Assembly (NCBI GenBank): GCA_019240405.1
Contig: JAFAYL010000035.1
Span: forward strand, 1 to 64,000
Length of the DNA stretch: 64,000 nucleotides
Direction of reading: 5' to 3'
From: Acidobacteriaceae bacterium
Lineage (GTDB): Bacteria > Acidobacteriota > Terriglobia > Bryobacterales > Bryobacteraceae
A program made the translations under genes and the position numbers. The notes beneath the pieces were generated by a model. The model searched no databases. It saw only the letters and a program-made list of their open reading frames with translations, and was not told the origin of the DNA. Below, one piece after another: positions 45,163-54,050 of this stretch (its first letter is position 1; each line of letters starts with the position of its first letter).

Positions 45163-45549
45163 ATGATTACGGGCGGACAACCGTCGCGAATCGCGCGAAA
45201 TCGCATTGCAGCCTTTCTGCTACTGCTATGCGTTGCTCTCGCGCCTTGCGCTCCCGATCTCGTTCCGGCAACCCCAGGCGCCCAGTCCTGCTGTCGTCGT
45301 GACCACGCCTGTTGTTGCCACCGGCATTCATCTAATGGGCAACCTAGCTGGTCTTCCGTCCCGAAGTGTTTAGATGATTGCAATCGACAAGCTCGTGCAG
45401 AGGGCCAGAAAACCGGAATCACTCAGGCGCTCTTGCCTTTTGCGATTGAGCTCTCAACCCGCGACATCCTGGTTCGCTATCAGCCACAGCGGATAAAGCT
45501 ACATCTCGATACTTCGCTTTGGCAACGCCCCCCGCCCACCAACTCGTAA
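45163..45549 (+). CDS. Small Cys/His-rich exported protein next to TonB receptor
   Basis: 128 residues from ATG 45163; an earlier in-frame ATG at 45109 overlaps the aminotransferase and leaves an extra N-terminus before the signal. A strong hydrophobic signal (IAAFLLLLCVALAPCAPDLV) is followed by a dense metal-ligand patch: SCCRRDHACCCHRHSSNG, with five Cys and several His within 18 residues, then KCLDDCNRQ. The tail is featureless. Design and position resemble the protein at 34289: export signal, short Cys/His cluster, directly before an outer-membrane protein. A metal chaperone or sensor for the receptor that follows 38 bases later is plausible; function is unproven. Confidence 0.68.
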   Translation: MITGGQPSRIARNRIAAFLLLLCVALAPCAPDLVPATPGAQSCCRRDHACCCHRHSSNGQPSWSSVPKCLDDCNRQARAEGQKTGITQALLPFAIELSTRDILVRYQPQRIKLHLDTSLWQRPPPTNS

Positions 45550-45586
45550 GAACTAATTCACAAAGTTCAGTTTTAGGGGGTGTATT

Positions 45587-47821
45587 GTGCCTGTGTCCTT
45601 CTTGAGGCCTGCGCGCCGATTGCGGCTTGTTTTCGGATCGGCGATGTTTGTGGCGTGCGTGGCTTTCGCTGCGTCGCTTGGCTCCATTCGCGGAGTCGTG
45701 CACGATCCGAGCCATCTCCCAGTTTCGGGCGCCAGAGTTGTCTTACAATCCGTCACGTCTTCCTATGAGCTCACGTCCGAAACTGGCGCGGCGGGTGATT
45801 TCCAGTTCACTGCTGTGCCGGCCGGCGAATATCTTGTCACAGTCGAGCGCACCGGATTTGTTTCCCAGCGACAGCCCATCACAATCACAAGCACATCAGC
45901 GCCCATTCTTCACTTCGCACTCAGGATTGCGCAGCGGACGGAAACTGTACAGGTCTCAGAAAGTGGCAGTGTCGCGGGCGCTATGTCTACCACTCCGACC
46001 ACGACGGTGGACCGGCTGGATATCAGTCGCACGCCCGGAGCCGATCGGGCAAATAGTCTTGCTATGATCACCGATTTCGTGCCCGGGGCGTATCTCGCGC
46101 ACGATCAACTGCACGTCCGCGGAGGCCACCAAGTCGACTGGTTAATCGACGGCGTGCCCGTGCCGAATACAAACATCGCTACTAATGTGGGGCCGCAGTT
46201 CAATCCGGATGACATCGACACTTTAGAAGTCGAGCGCGGCGGCTACTCGGCTGATCTTGGTGAGCGGACGTACGGTGTATTCAACATCATGCCTCGCAGC
46301 GGCTTCGAGCGGGATAACGAGGCGGAGATCGTCGCAAGCTACGGCAACTTCAACCAGACAAATGATGAATTCAGCCTCGGCAACCACACCGAGAAGTTCG
46401 CCTGGTATGGCAGCATGAATGGAAATAGAAGCGATCTGGGGCTGATGACTCCCACCTCCGCAATCCTTCACGACAGTGAATATGGCGCGGGCGGATTCGG
46501 GACCTTGTTCTATAACCTCAGTCCACAGGATCAACTACGGATGATTGTTTCGGCGCGGCGCGATGACTATGAAGTCCCTAATAGTCCCGAAGAACAGGCC
46601 GCTGGAGTCCGGGATAGCGAGTTGGAACGCGATGTCCTGGCTAATTTCTCATGGGTGCATACCGTATCTCCAGGCCAGTTGCTGACGATTTCGCCCTTCT
46701 ATCACTTCAATCAGGCCAATTACGAAGCGGGCCCAAACGATCCCGGCGTCAGGACAGTGGACAAGCAACAGTCCCAATATGAAGGCGCGCAGATCGCCTA
46801 CAGTGCGGTGACCGGGCGCAACAATGCCCAAGCGGGCGTGTACGGATTCGCCCAGCAGGACTCCCGATTATTTGCGCTAAGCTCGGCCAATCCGGGCAGC
46901 ATGCCGCTTGAGCAACATACCGGCCCCACTGGGTTCCTTGCGGTCGCATTTCTTGAAGATCAGTTCAAGGCAACGGAATGGCTAACGCTCACAGGCGGAG
47001 CGCGGCTTACGCATTTCGCCGGCTCGATTGCAGAAAATGCGGCCGATCCGCGGGTTGGAGCAGCGATTCAACTTCCAGGGGTACATTGGGTTTTGCGCGG
47101 CTTTTACGGCGCCTATTACCAACCGCCCCCATTGTCGACGATTGCCGGGCCCCTGCTCGAATACGCAGTCACGCAAGGCTTCGGTTTCTTGCCGTTGCGC
47201 GGAGAGCGGGATGAAGAATATCAGTTCGGGGTTGCAATGCCCTGGCGCGGCTGGCTGCTCGATGGCAATCACTCGCACATGCACGGGACGAACGTGTTCG
47301 ACCACGACGCTCTCGGTAACTCAAATATCTTTCTTCCGCTGACGATCAGCGCGGCGACGGTGGACGCCTGGGAAGTAACATTGCGCTCTCCCGTGATGAT
47401 GAGGCGCGCTCAGTTTCATCTTGCCTACTCAAGCCAGAAGGCCGTAGGTTCAGGTAATGTGACCGGAGGCTTGACGAACTTTTCACCCCCGGTGAACGGC
47501 CTCTTCCTGCTGGATCATGATCAGCGGCACACGCTAAACGCAGGAGGATTCGCTAATCTACTATGGCGAACTTGGCTCGCGGGAAATGTGTATTACGGCT
47601 CAGGATTTCCGGACAATGGCGGGCCGGCCCGCCTGCCGCAACATACAATGGTCGACCTCGCGCTAGGCAAGAATTTCGGAGAGAGCTGGACGTTTTCCGT
47701 GGATGCGGTGAATGTCGCGAACCGGCATTTTCTGCTCGACAACAGCCTGACATTTGGCGGCACGCACTATTTCAATCCGCGCGAGATCTACGGACAAGTG
47801 CGGTACAGGTTTCACTTTTGA
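45587..47821 (+). CDS. TonB-dependent outer-membrane receptor with carboxypeptidase-like N-domain
   Basis: 744 residues from GTG 45587, preceded by TAGGGGG. Signal SAMFVACVAFAASLG, then a carboxypeptidase-regulatory-like domain (GSIRGVVHDPSHLPVSGARV, GDFQFTAVPAGEYLVTVERT), a plug (LAMITDFVPGAYLAHDQLHV, VDWLIDGVPVPNTNIATNVG) and a 22-strand-type barrel to the end (YGQVRYRFHF, closing with aromatic Phe). Such receptors take up polysaccharide or metal complexes, powered by TonB (a transducer is at 16184). The adjacent Cys/His-rich protein hints at a metal, but the ligand is unknown. A long gene without frame damage. Confidence 0.93.
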   Translation: MPVSFLRPARRLRLVFGSAMFVACVAFAASLGSIRGVVHDPSHLPVSGARVVLQSVTSSYELTSETGAAGDFQFTAVPAGEYLVTVERTGFVSQRQPITITSTSAPILHFALRIAQRTETVQVSESGSVAGAMSTTPTTTVDRLDISRTPGADRANSLAMITDFVPGAYLAHDQLHVRGGHQVDWLIDGVPVPNTNIATNVGPQFNPDDIDTLEVERGGYSADLGERTYGVFNIMPRSGFERDNEAEIVASYGNFNQTNDEFSLGNHTEKFAWYGSMNGNRSDLGLMTPTSAILHDSEYGAGGFGTLFYNLSPQDQLRMIVSARRDDYEVPNSPEEQAAGVRDSELERDVLANFSWVHTVSPGQLLTISPFYHFNQANYEAGPNDPGVRTVDKQQSQYEGAQIAYSAVTGRNNAQAGVYGFAQQDSRLFALSSANPGSMPLEQHTGPTGFLAVAFLEDQFKATEWLTLTGGARLTHFAGSIAENAADPRVGAAIQLPGVHWVLRGFYGAYYQPPPLSTIAGPLLEYAVTQGFGFLPLRGERDEEYQFGVAMPWRGWLLDGNHSHMHGTNVFDHDALGNSNIFLPLTISAATVDAWEVTLRSPVMMRRAQFHLAYSSQKAVGSGNVTGGLTNFSPPVNGLFLLDHDQRHTLNAGGFANLLWRTWLAGNVYYGSGFPDNGGPARLPQHTMVDLALGKNFGESWTFSVDAVNVANRHFLLDNSLTFGGTHYFNPREIYGQVRYRFHF

Positions 47822-47874
47822 ACCAGCGGGTATATTGGGGGATGGACGGCGCCTCCTGATAATCGCCACATTGA

Positions 47875-48630
47875 TCAGTGCGGGACTTGGGCTTTGCTCC
47901 TTTCATACGCCTTATCAGCAGCCGCCGCGCCGCCGCTTTCTCCGCCTCCGCCCTTGATTCTGGCGGCTTCGGCAAAGACCTCGCTAGGCTTTCTCTCGGT
48001 GAAGTCGGAGGGCACCGTAAACATCCAAGCCGGCGGCGATTGCAGGTGTACGGAATTTGCCGTTCGAATTTCCAGAGTCCCCTTCTCAGCCGGCGTGTGT
48101 TCAACCGTCTTCTCGATACGTAGCGGTAAACAGTTCAACTGGGCGCTGCGCCAGACCCGAGACGTAAAGCGTCTCGAAGGAGTTGTCTGGACGTGGTCTT
48201 GGCGAACCACCGAAAACCCGAGTATCGAATTGTCCGATTTGCCCGAGCAATTCTCAGAAATCTGGAACATTGGATCGGCTCCCCTGGATCCAGAGGGATA
48301 CGTGGTCGTGGACCGGGTTAGCTGATCGACAACCGTGAAACGGCTTGACTCCAGATCTAGGATGCGTATGACAAACAGTCGCTCGCTGTTTGGCACGGTG
48401 CTAACCCGAACATGCGGACGCGCGATAGAAATCGATCCATCGGATCTCATGGCAAGCGTTTCAGCTATTGTCTGGAACGGTTTCGTCGGATCCGACTTCT
48501 CGAAAAATGAGTCCGTGTACGAAATAATGACGGGCTTGAAAGGCGTGACCTGCCCGTAGGCGAGCTGAGTCATGGCGAGCAACAGGCAACCAGCCGGGTA
48601 GAGACATGGAAGATGAAGACGGTCCAGCAT
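47875..48630 (-). CDS. Secreted protein of unknown function
   Basis: About 251 residues from ATG 48630 (GTG 48639 is an alternative). Signal peptide LYPAGCLLLAMTQLAYGQ. The mature part is mostly beta (KPVIISYTDSFFEKSDPTKP, GSISIARPHVRVST, FTVVDQLTRSTTTYPSG) with a short Gly-rich tail (IKGGGGESGGAAAADKAYER). No family recognised. It lies directly after the Cys-rich protein at 48640 on the same strand, overlapping or abutting it, so the two are probably co-expressed. Confidence 0.65.
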   Translation of the reverse strand: MLDRLHLPCLYPAGCLLLAMTQLAYGQVTPFKPVIISYTDSFFEKSDPTKPFQTIAETLAMRSDGSISIARPHVRVSTVPNSERLFVIRILDLESSRFTVVDQLTRSTTTYPSGSRGADPMFQISENCSGKSDNSILGFSVVRQDHVQTTPSRRFTSRVWRSAQLNCLPLRIEKTVEHTPAEKGTLEIRTANSVHLQSPPAWMFTVPSDFTERKPSEVFAEAARIKGGGGESGGAAAADKAYERSKAQVPH

Positions 48631-48639
48631 ACAGCCCAC

Positions 48640-48972
48640 TCACGCGATCCGGCAGTCATAGCAGGCAGGGTAGTCTCCGTAATAATCGATGTCAATGCAA
48701 TAGGCGTAAATCCCTGTTCCCGTTGGCTTACATTGCCGGCTCGGATTACACTGGTCTACCTCACAGACTGTATTCTCAATATGGGATGAACAATACGTGC
48801 TTTCGCGGTCGATGTAGGAGTCCGCATACGGACCATTCTGATATCCGTAGCTGAAAAAGCAGTCGTTTTCTTGGGGATTTATCGGTTGCAGTGACACGAA
48901 TACCCCACATCCCACGCCGAAGATTGCTAATGTTACTCGCTCGCCCAATATTCGCCTCAGTAGTCTCGACAT
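48640..48972 (-). CDS. Small secreted Cys-rich protein
   Basis: 110 residues from ATG 48972, with GAGGGACAGAG upstream; a GTG at 48990 is an alternative. N-terminal membrane/export segment ERVTLAIFGVGCGVFVSLQP. The mature part has about ten cysteines and many Tyr and Asp: DCFFSYGYQNGPYADSYIDR, YCSSHIENTVCEVDQCNPSR, QCKPTGTGIYAYCIDIDYYG, DYPACYDCRIA. That pattern is of a disulfide-rich secreted domain; I recognise no family. First of a two-gene minus-strand unit with the secreted unknown downstream; divergent from the GH78 gene. Confidence 0.62.
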   Translation of the reverse strand: MSRLLRRILGERVTLAIFGVGCGVFVSLQPINPQENDCFFSYGYQNGPYADSYIDRESTYCSSHIENTVCEVDQCNPSRQCKPTGTGIYAYCIDIDYYGDYPACYDCRIA

Positions 48973-49036
48973 TCTCTGTCCCTCCCCCACCGGGTACCCG
49001 TTCGGAAAACAACCGATCGCATAATATCAGATTTTT

Positions 49037-51514
49037 ATGTCAGGGGATGTTGGCCATTTCTCCGGCGCCGATTACTTCACGCCATGCGAGACCGTACGGG
49101 CAAATTCGGCATTGGTTTCATTGTTGTTGAGGCTGGAGGCCAGAACGCTGATCGCTTGTAGTCTGGCGTTCTTAGGAGCAATGCCTGTCGAGGCTCAACA
49201 GCAGGAGTTACTCAACCTTCCGTGGCCGGCGAAATGGATTGATGTGCCCAACACTTCGACGCAAGACTACGGCATCTACCATTTTCGGCGAACCTTCGAC
49301 CTGCCGTACAAGCCAGAGCACTTCGTGCTTCACGTCTCCGGAGACAACCGCTATCAGCTTTACGCAAACGGCAAGCGCGTCTCGTGGGGTCCGGCTCGCA
49401 GCGACCTCACGCATTGGCGTTACGAAACGGTAGATATTGCTCCGGAAATGCGCTCGGGAAGAAACGTCCTTGCCGCCGTAGTCTGGAACGACGGCATCTA
49501 CAGAGCGGTTGCCCAAGTCACGAACCAAACCGGTTTCGTCTTGCAAGCGGATGGAGCCGAGCATGCGTTCGTAAACACGGGAGCTTCCTGGAGGTGCATC
49601 CAAGATACGGCGTACTCGCCTCAGCCTCTGCCATCCGATCAGGACACGGGTTATCACGCTTTGGGTCCGAACGAGAGACTAAACGCCAATCTGTATCCGT
49701 GGGGCTGGGAGCGCGTCGAGTACGATGATTCCGCTTGGCTTCGCGCGCATGAGAGCACCGTCGCTGCTCCACGCGATTCGCGTGACTCGCCGAACCGCTG
49801 GATGCTAACGCCGCGCCCGATTCCCCTGGAAGAGCTGAAGCCGGAGCGGATTTCGAAGCTCCGCAAAGCAGGGGGCGTCACTCCGCCGGACGGCTTTCCT
49901 GAGCGGCATTCGCCTTTCACTATTCCGGCTCACACGCGAGCATCGATGTTACTCGATCAGGCCCGCCTCACGACCGCTTACCCGGAGCTGATGGTGAGTG
50001 GAGGAAAAGGCGCCACTATCACGCTGCGCTATGCCGAAACGTTGTACATCGGCAAGACTCCCGTCAATAAAGGGAACAGAAATGATGTCGAAGGCAAGGT
50101 TTTTTATGGCTACGCGGATACGTATATATCGGATGGCGGATTGCAGCGCATTTATCGTCCCCTGTTCTGGCGTACGTATCGCTATCTTGAGCTGAATGTA
50201 GAGTCCGCGAATGAACCCATCGTAATTGAAGACATCCATGGTGTTTTCACGAGCTATCCCTTCGAGAGGCGAGCGACTTTTGAAGTTGACAACCCGGCAC
50301 TAAATCGAGAGCTCGACGAAATTCTGTCTACGGGATGGCGCACCGCCCGCCTCTGCGCTCATGAAACCTATATGGATTGCCCTTACTACGAACAACTGCA
50401 ATATGCAGGCGATGCCCGTATTCAAATGATGATTTCGCTCTATATGTCCGGTGACGCGCGGCTAATGAAAAACGGGATTGAGCTGCTCAACTCGTCGCGC
50501 ACTGCCGAAGGCGCTACTTACAGCCGGGCGCCTTCGTATTTAGAGCAATATATCCCGCCATTTTCGCTTTGGTGGATTGGCATGGTCCACGACTACTGGA
50601 TGTATGTCGACGACCCGCAGTTCGTCAGAGAGATGCTTCCCGGCGTCCAAGCCATTCTCGCGTTTTACTCTCAATTCCAGAAAGACAACGGCTCGCTGAA
50701 ACACATGCCTTGGTGGAACTTTGTCGATTGGGTGAAGGAATGGCCAAATGGCGAGCCCCCGGCGAATAGCGATGGCTCTTCATCTGCGGCCTTGGACCTG
50801 CAACTCCTTCTCGCTTACCAGTGGGGTTCAGAGCTCGAAAACACATTCGGTAGCAAAGCTCTTGCTGATGAATACAAGGCGCAGGCTAAAAAACTGGAAC
50901 ACACGATTCTCGACACCGATTGGGACTCAGCGCGCGGTCTATTTGCCGATCAACCCGAGCATCGCACCTACTCGCAGCAGGTGAACACGTTGGCCGTGCT
51001 CGCCGGGATCGTACGTCGCGAACGAGGCACCCAAATTGTGCAAAAAGTGCTAACCGACCGATCGCTCGCACAGTGCTCGATTTACTTTCGTGCCTACATG
51101 GGGGCGGCATTACGGAAAATCGGCCTCGGCGATTCCTACGTGGATATGCTGAGTCCCTGGCAGGAAATGCTTGCGCAAGGGCTGACCACGTGGTCAGAGT
51201 GGAGCGGCCCGGATGCGCGTTCCGATTGCCACGCCTGGGGTGCGAGTCCAAATTATGAGTTGTTCCGAACCGTTGCCGGAATCGAATCCAGCGCACCCAC
51301 CTTTGCGCGTGTTCGCATCACGCCAAATCTAGGCAAACTGAACCATCTTCGTGCCACGATGCCGCACCCCAAAGGCGAGATCCGCGTCGATTTGAAGCGG
51401 GAAGGGAAAAAACTGACGGCCGAAGTCGACCTGCCGCCTGATACCCAAGGTGAATTCGGCTGGGCGGGGAAAGCGCACGTCCTGAAACCGGGCAGGAACC
51501 ATCTGGAATTCTGA
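49037..51514 (+). CDS. Alpha-L-rhamnosidase (GH78-like), secreted
   Basis: 825 residues from ATG 49037; the signal-like segment TLIACSLAFLGAMPVEAQ about 35 residues in suggests that a later start may be used. Beta-sandwich domains come first (HFRRTFDLPYKPEHFVLHVS, VSGDNRYQLYANGKRVSWGP), then the (alpha/alpha)6 catalytic barrel with HETYMDCPYYEQLQYAGDAR, the GH78 landmark near the general acid, and SEWSGPDARSDCHAWGASPN near its end, followed by a beta C-terminal domain. It should release L-rhamnose from plant pectin or glycosides. No rhamnose catabolic genes are seen nearby. The next gene, DinB-like, begins about 30 bases later. Confidence 0.9.
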   Translation: MSGDVGHFSGADYFTPCETVRANSALVSLLLRLEARTLIACSLAFLGAMPVEAQQQELLNLPWPAKWIDVPNTSTQDYGIYHFRRTFDLPYKPEHFVLHVSGDNRYQLYANGKRVSWGPARSDLTHWRYETVDIAPEMRSGRNVLAAVVWNDGIYRAVAQVTNQTGFVLQADGAEHAFVNTGASWRCIQDTAYSPQPLPSDQDTGYHALGPNERLNANLYPWGWERVEYDDSAWLRAHESTVAAPRDSRDSPNRWMLTPRPIPLEELKPERISKLRKAGGVTPPDGFPERHSPFTIPAHTRASMLLDQARLTTAYPELMVSGGKGATITLRYAETLYIGKTPVNKGNRNDVEGKVFYGYADTYISDGGLQRIYRPLFWRTYRYLELNVESANEPIVIEDIHGVFTSYPFERRATFEVDNPALNRELDEILSTGWRTARLCAHETYMDCPYYEQLQYAGDARIQMMISLYMSGDARLMKNGIELLNSSRTAEGATYSRAPSYLEQYIPPFSLWWIGMVHDYWMYVDDPQFVREMLPGVQAILAFYSQFQKDNGSLKHMPWWNFVDWVKEWPNGEPPANSDGSSSAALDLQLLLAYQWGSELENTFGSKALADEYKAQAKKLEHTILDTDWDSARGLFADQPEHRTYSQQVNTLAVLAGIVRRERGTQIVQKVLTDRSLAQCSIYFRAYMGAALRKIGLGDSYVDMLSPWQEMLAQGLTTWSEWSGPDARSDCHAWGASPNYELFRTVAGIESSAPTFARVRITPNLGKLNHLRATMPHPKGEIRVDLKREGKKLTAEVDLPPDTQGEFGWAGKAHVLKPGRNHLEF

Positions 51515-51546
51515 ACCCAGACAAGCGGATCTATCATCGATTCCAT

Positions 51547-52023
51547 ATGAATCCGTACGCATCCGCATTAGGAAATCGCGATCCTTTTCAAGTCGTGGCG
51601 AACACGCCTCAACAACTGGCCCGCCTCTTCGATTCGCTCGGTCCGGAGCGCATCGAGCAGTCTTTGGTTCCCGGAAAGTGGAGCCCGCGTCAGATCGTTT
51701 CTCACCTCGCCGATGCCGAAGTGGCATTTGCGTTTCGCTTGCGCCAGGCGCTAGCGGAAGATCATCACGTTATCCAGCCGTTCGATCAAGATAAGTGGGC
51801 GAATACGTACATGGGTTACGAAGCTCGTACCGCGCTCGATACCTTCTCTTCGCTTCGCAACTGGAACCTCGCCTTCATTCGATCAGTTCCGAAAGAAGCA
51901 TTCTCGAAGCCGGTAACGCATCCTGAGCGCGGCCACATGACGTTCCGCACCCTGGTCGAGACCATGGCGGGCCATGATCTGAATCACGTGCGCCAACTTG
52001 AGGCGTTTGCGTCGAAATCCTGA
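51547..52023 (+). CDS. DinB-family four-helix protein
   Basis: 158 residues. Four-helix bundle with a metal triad: IVSHLADAEVAFAFRLRQAL carries the first His and MAGHDLNHVRQLEAF the last pair (HxxxH). Many such proteins serve as thiol transferases (bacillithiol- or mycothiol-type) or are DNA-damage-inducible with unknown role. Stand-alone, ending about 145 bases before rplU. The chemistry cannot be specified from sequence. Confidence 0.9.
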   Translation: MNPYASALGNRDPFQVVANTPQQLARLFDSLGPERIEQSLVPGKWSPRQIVSHLADAEVAFAFRLRQALAEDHHVIQPFDQDKWANTYMGYEARTALDTFSSLRNWNLAFIRSVPKEAFSKPVTHPERGHMTFRTLVETMAGHDLNHVRQLEAFASKS

Positions 52024-52167
52024 ACGGAGAAAAGATTCTGTTGGCAAGTGACAGACCACCAGCCGGTTCGGTATCATAAAAGAGTTCTGGCTGGAGTCAA
52101 GAGGCGCTTGTAGTGTGCGCGCGATTATTGACTTCAGAGCCAAAAAGCTAAACAAAGAGTTAACGTT

Positions 52168-52479
52168 ATGTATGCCGTAATTGAAACTGGCGGGAAGCAG
52201 TATCGCGTGATGCCCGGTCAAACAATTGAAGTAGGCACGCTCCCCGGCGACATCGGCGCCGATGTCGAGTTCGACCGCATTCTTGCCATCTCAAATGATT
52301 CGAATGAGCTTTTGCTGGGCGATGCGCTCAAGAATGCTCGCGTGCGGGCGAAGATTGCCGCCCATGGGCGGGGCGATAAGGTCATCGTGTTTAAATTTAA
52401 GCGCAAGAAGCAGTACAAGCGCACGATCGGCCATCGTCAGAATTACACGCGAGTTGAGGTGCAGGAGATTCTGCCGTAG
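52168..52479 (+). CDS. rplU: 50S ribosomal protein L21
   Basis: 103 residues, standard length. Starts YAVIETGGKQYRVMPGQTIE and contains KVIVFKFKRKKQYKRTIGHR, the basic 23S-rRNA-binding part, with NYTRVEVQEI at the end. It heads the conserved rplU-rpmA-obg gene order, with GAG upstream of the ATG. Highly conserved and undamaged. Confidence 0.98.
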   Translation: MYAVIETGGKQYRVMPGQTIEVGTLPGDIGADVEFDRILAISNDSNELLLGDALKNARVRAKIAAHGRGDKVIVFKFKRKKQYKRTIGHRQNYTRVEVQEILP

Positions 52480-52509
52480 GCTCGCGCCGCGCTTGAAAGG
52501 TATTTTGTA

Positions 52510-52767
52510 ATGGCACATAAAAAAGGCTTAGGCAGTTCGAAGAACGGGCGCGATTCCAACTCGCAGCGGCTCGGAGTGAAAGTATTCTCGGGCGAGTTTG
52601 TGACCGGTGGATCCATTATTGTCCGGCAGCGTGGTACGCGCTACAAGCCGGGTAAGAATGTCGGGCTAGGAAAAGACGATACCCTATTCGCAACGGTACC
52701 GGGCACCGTCGAGTTTCGTGATCGAGGGCGACTCGGAAAATTCGTCAACATCATCGCGCAAAGCTGA
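52510..52767 (+). CDS. rpmA: 50S ribosomal protein L27
   Basis: 85 residues: [60 protein letters not shown] and the closing GKFVNIIAQ. The N-terminal tail reaching the peptidyl transferase centre begins directly with AHKKG, so no cleaved leader is expected. Thirty bases after rplU. Confidence 0.98.
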   Translation: MAHKKGLGSSKNGRDSNSQRLGVKVFSGEFVTGGSIIVRQRGTRYKPGKNVGLGKDDTLFATVPGTVEFRDRGRLGKFVNIIAQS

Positions 52768-52809
52768 TCCTCTGAAATTGAAGCCGCGGAAATTGCGGCG
52801 ATCCTCTAC

Positions 52810-53835
52810 GTGTTCATCGACGAAGTCACAATCACCGTCAAAGCGGGCGACGGCGGGAACGGGTGTCTCGCGTTTCGGCGTGAAAAATATGTCCCGCGAG
52901 GTGGTCCGAGCGGTGGGGATGGCGGTCGCGGCGGTGACGTCGTTCTGGTTTCGAGCGAGCACTATAACACGCTACTTCATTTCCGCTTCAATCCCGAGCA
53001 CATGGCGGAGCGCGGGCGGCATGGTGAGGGAAGTAACCGAACCGGCCACGACGGCGCCTCGATTGAAGTGCCCGTCCCGGTAGGCACAATAGTTTATGAC
53101 GCGGCTAGCGGTGAGCAGCTCTTCGACTTTACTGCTCCCGGGCAACGTTTCACAGCGGCTCGCGGCGGGCGCGGAGGACGTGGCAACGCGCGATTCGCCA
53201 CTTCGACGCACCAGGCCCCAACAGAGCACGAACAAGGGCATCCGGGCGAATCCTTCAAATTGCGCCTTGAGCTGAAACTACTCGCGGACGCCGGGCTCGT
53301 CGGATTCCCGAACGCCGGTAAATCGACGCTCATCTCGCGACTTTCCGCCGCGCGCCCGAAAATTGCAGATTATCCGTTCACCACGCTCGAACCCGGTTTG
53401 GGAGTTGTTCAGGCCGGAGATCACAGCTTTGTGCTCGCCGACATTCCAGGGCTGATCGAAGGCGCGCACGAAGGCCATGGCTTGGGAATTCAGTTCTTGC
53501 GGCACATTGAGCGCACGCGATTGCTTGTGCACCTCGTCGATGTTTCCGATTTCACCGGACGCGACCCAGGTGAAGACTTCGACATCATTCTTCGCGAGCT
53601 TGCGGAATTCAGTCCCGAGCTTGCGAAGAAGCCCATGATTGTAGTGGCCAACAAAATAGATGCTTGTCAGGATGCGTCGCGAGTCGAAGCGGTGCGCCCG
53701 AAAGCCATCGAGCACAATCTACCGTTCTTGGAGATCTCGAACGTAACAGGGCAGGGAATCGACGAACTTCGTTATGCCATCAGCTCTGCGCTATTGGGAA
53801 GCACCACGCAGGATACAATCTCGGTCGGAAGCTAA
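52810..53835 (+). CDS. obg: Obg GTPase
   Basis: 341 residues from GTG 52810. The Obg fold, with Gly-rich [20 protein letters not shown] and [20 protein letters not shown], is followed by the G domain: Walker [32 protein letters not shown] with the G3 DxxG site, and NKID ([10 protein letters not shown]). It binds the large ribosomal subunit and links (p)ppGpp level to ribosome assembly, fitting the Rel gene in this window. No C-terminal OCT domain is seen, so it is the short form. Its last codons GGA AGC TAA are the first 9 bases of the tRNA-Sec gene. Confidence 0.96.
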   Translation: MFIDEVTITVKAGDGGNGCLAFRREKYVPRGGPSGGDGGRGGDVVLVSSEHYNTLLHFRFNPEHMAERGRHGEGSNRTGHDGASIEVPVPVGTIVYDAASGEQLFDFTAPGQRFTAARGGRGGRGNARFATSTHQAPTEHEQGHPGESFKLRLELKLLADAGLVGFPNAGKSTLISRLSAARPKIADYPFTTLEPGLGVVQAGDHSFVLADIPGLIEGAHEGHGLGIQFLRHIERTRLLVHLVDVSDFTGRDPGEDFDIILRELAEFSPELAKKPMIVVANKIDACQDASRVEAVRPKAIEHNLPFLEISNVTGQGIDELRYAISSALLGSTTQDTISVGS

Positions 53836-53920
53836 ACTCTGCCGGTGCAGGGCCCGGTCTTCAAAACCGGAGTGCGGCACATTTGCTGTTGCGGGTGGGT
53901 TCGACTCCCATTAGCTTCCG
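53827..53920 (+). tRNA. selC: tRNA-Sec (selC), anticodon UCA
   Basis: Acceptor GGAAGCTA pairs with TAGCTTCC (8 bp). The D arm has a 6-bp stem closed by a CGGT tetraloop (CTCTGC/GCAGGG), longer than in normal tRNAs. The anticodon stem-loop is CCGGT-CTTCAAA-ACCGG with anticodon TCA; the variable arm is long, with GCGGCA and TGCTGT as strands; the T loop is TTCGACT. The 8+5 acceptor/T arrangement is that of bacterial tRNA-Sec. G is the discriminator and CCA is not directly encoded (CCCA follows). It begins inside the obg stop region and matches the UGA-containing gene at 32247. Confidence 0.95.
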
Positions 53921-54050
53921 CCCAGCTCTCGGCTTCGCGGCTCACAACGGCGTTCAAAGAGGCGCTGCGGTTTTCCAGAGTTCGACTGCGAGAGATGTTT
54001 GTTCTCGCGAGTCTCACTGCGCTACGGCTTCCACACGCGTCGCGAATACT

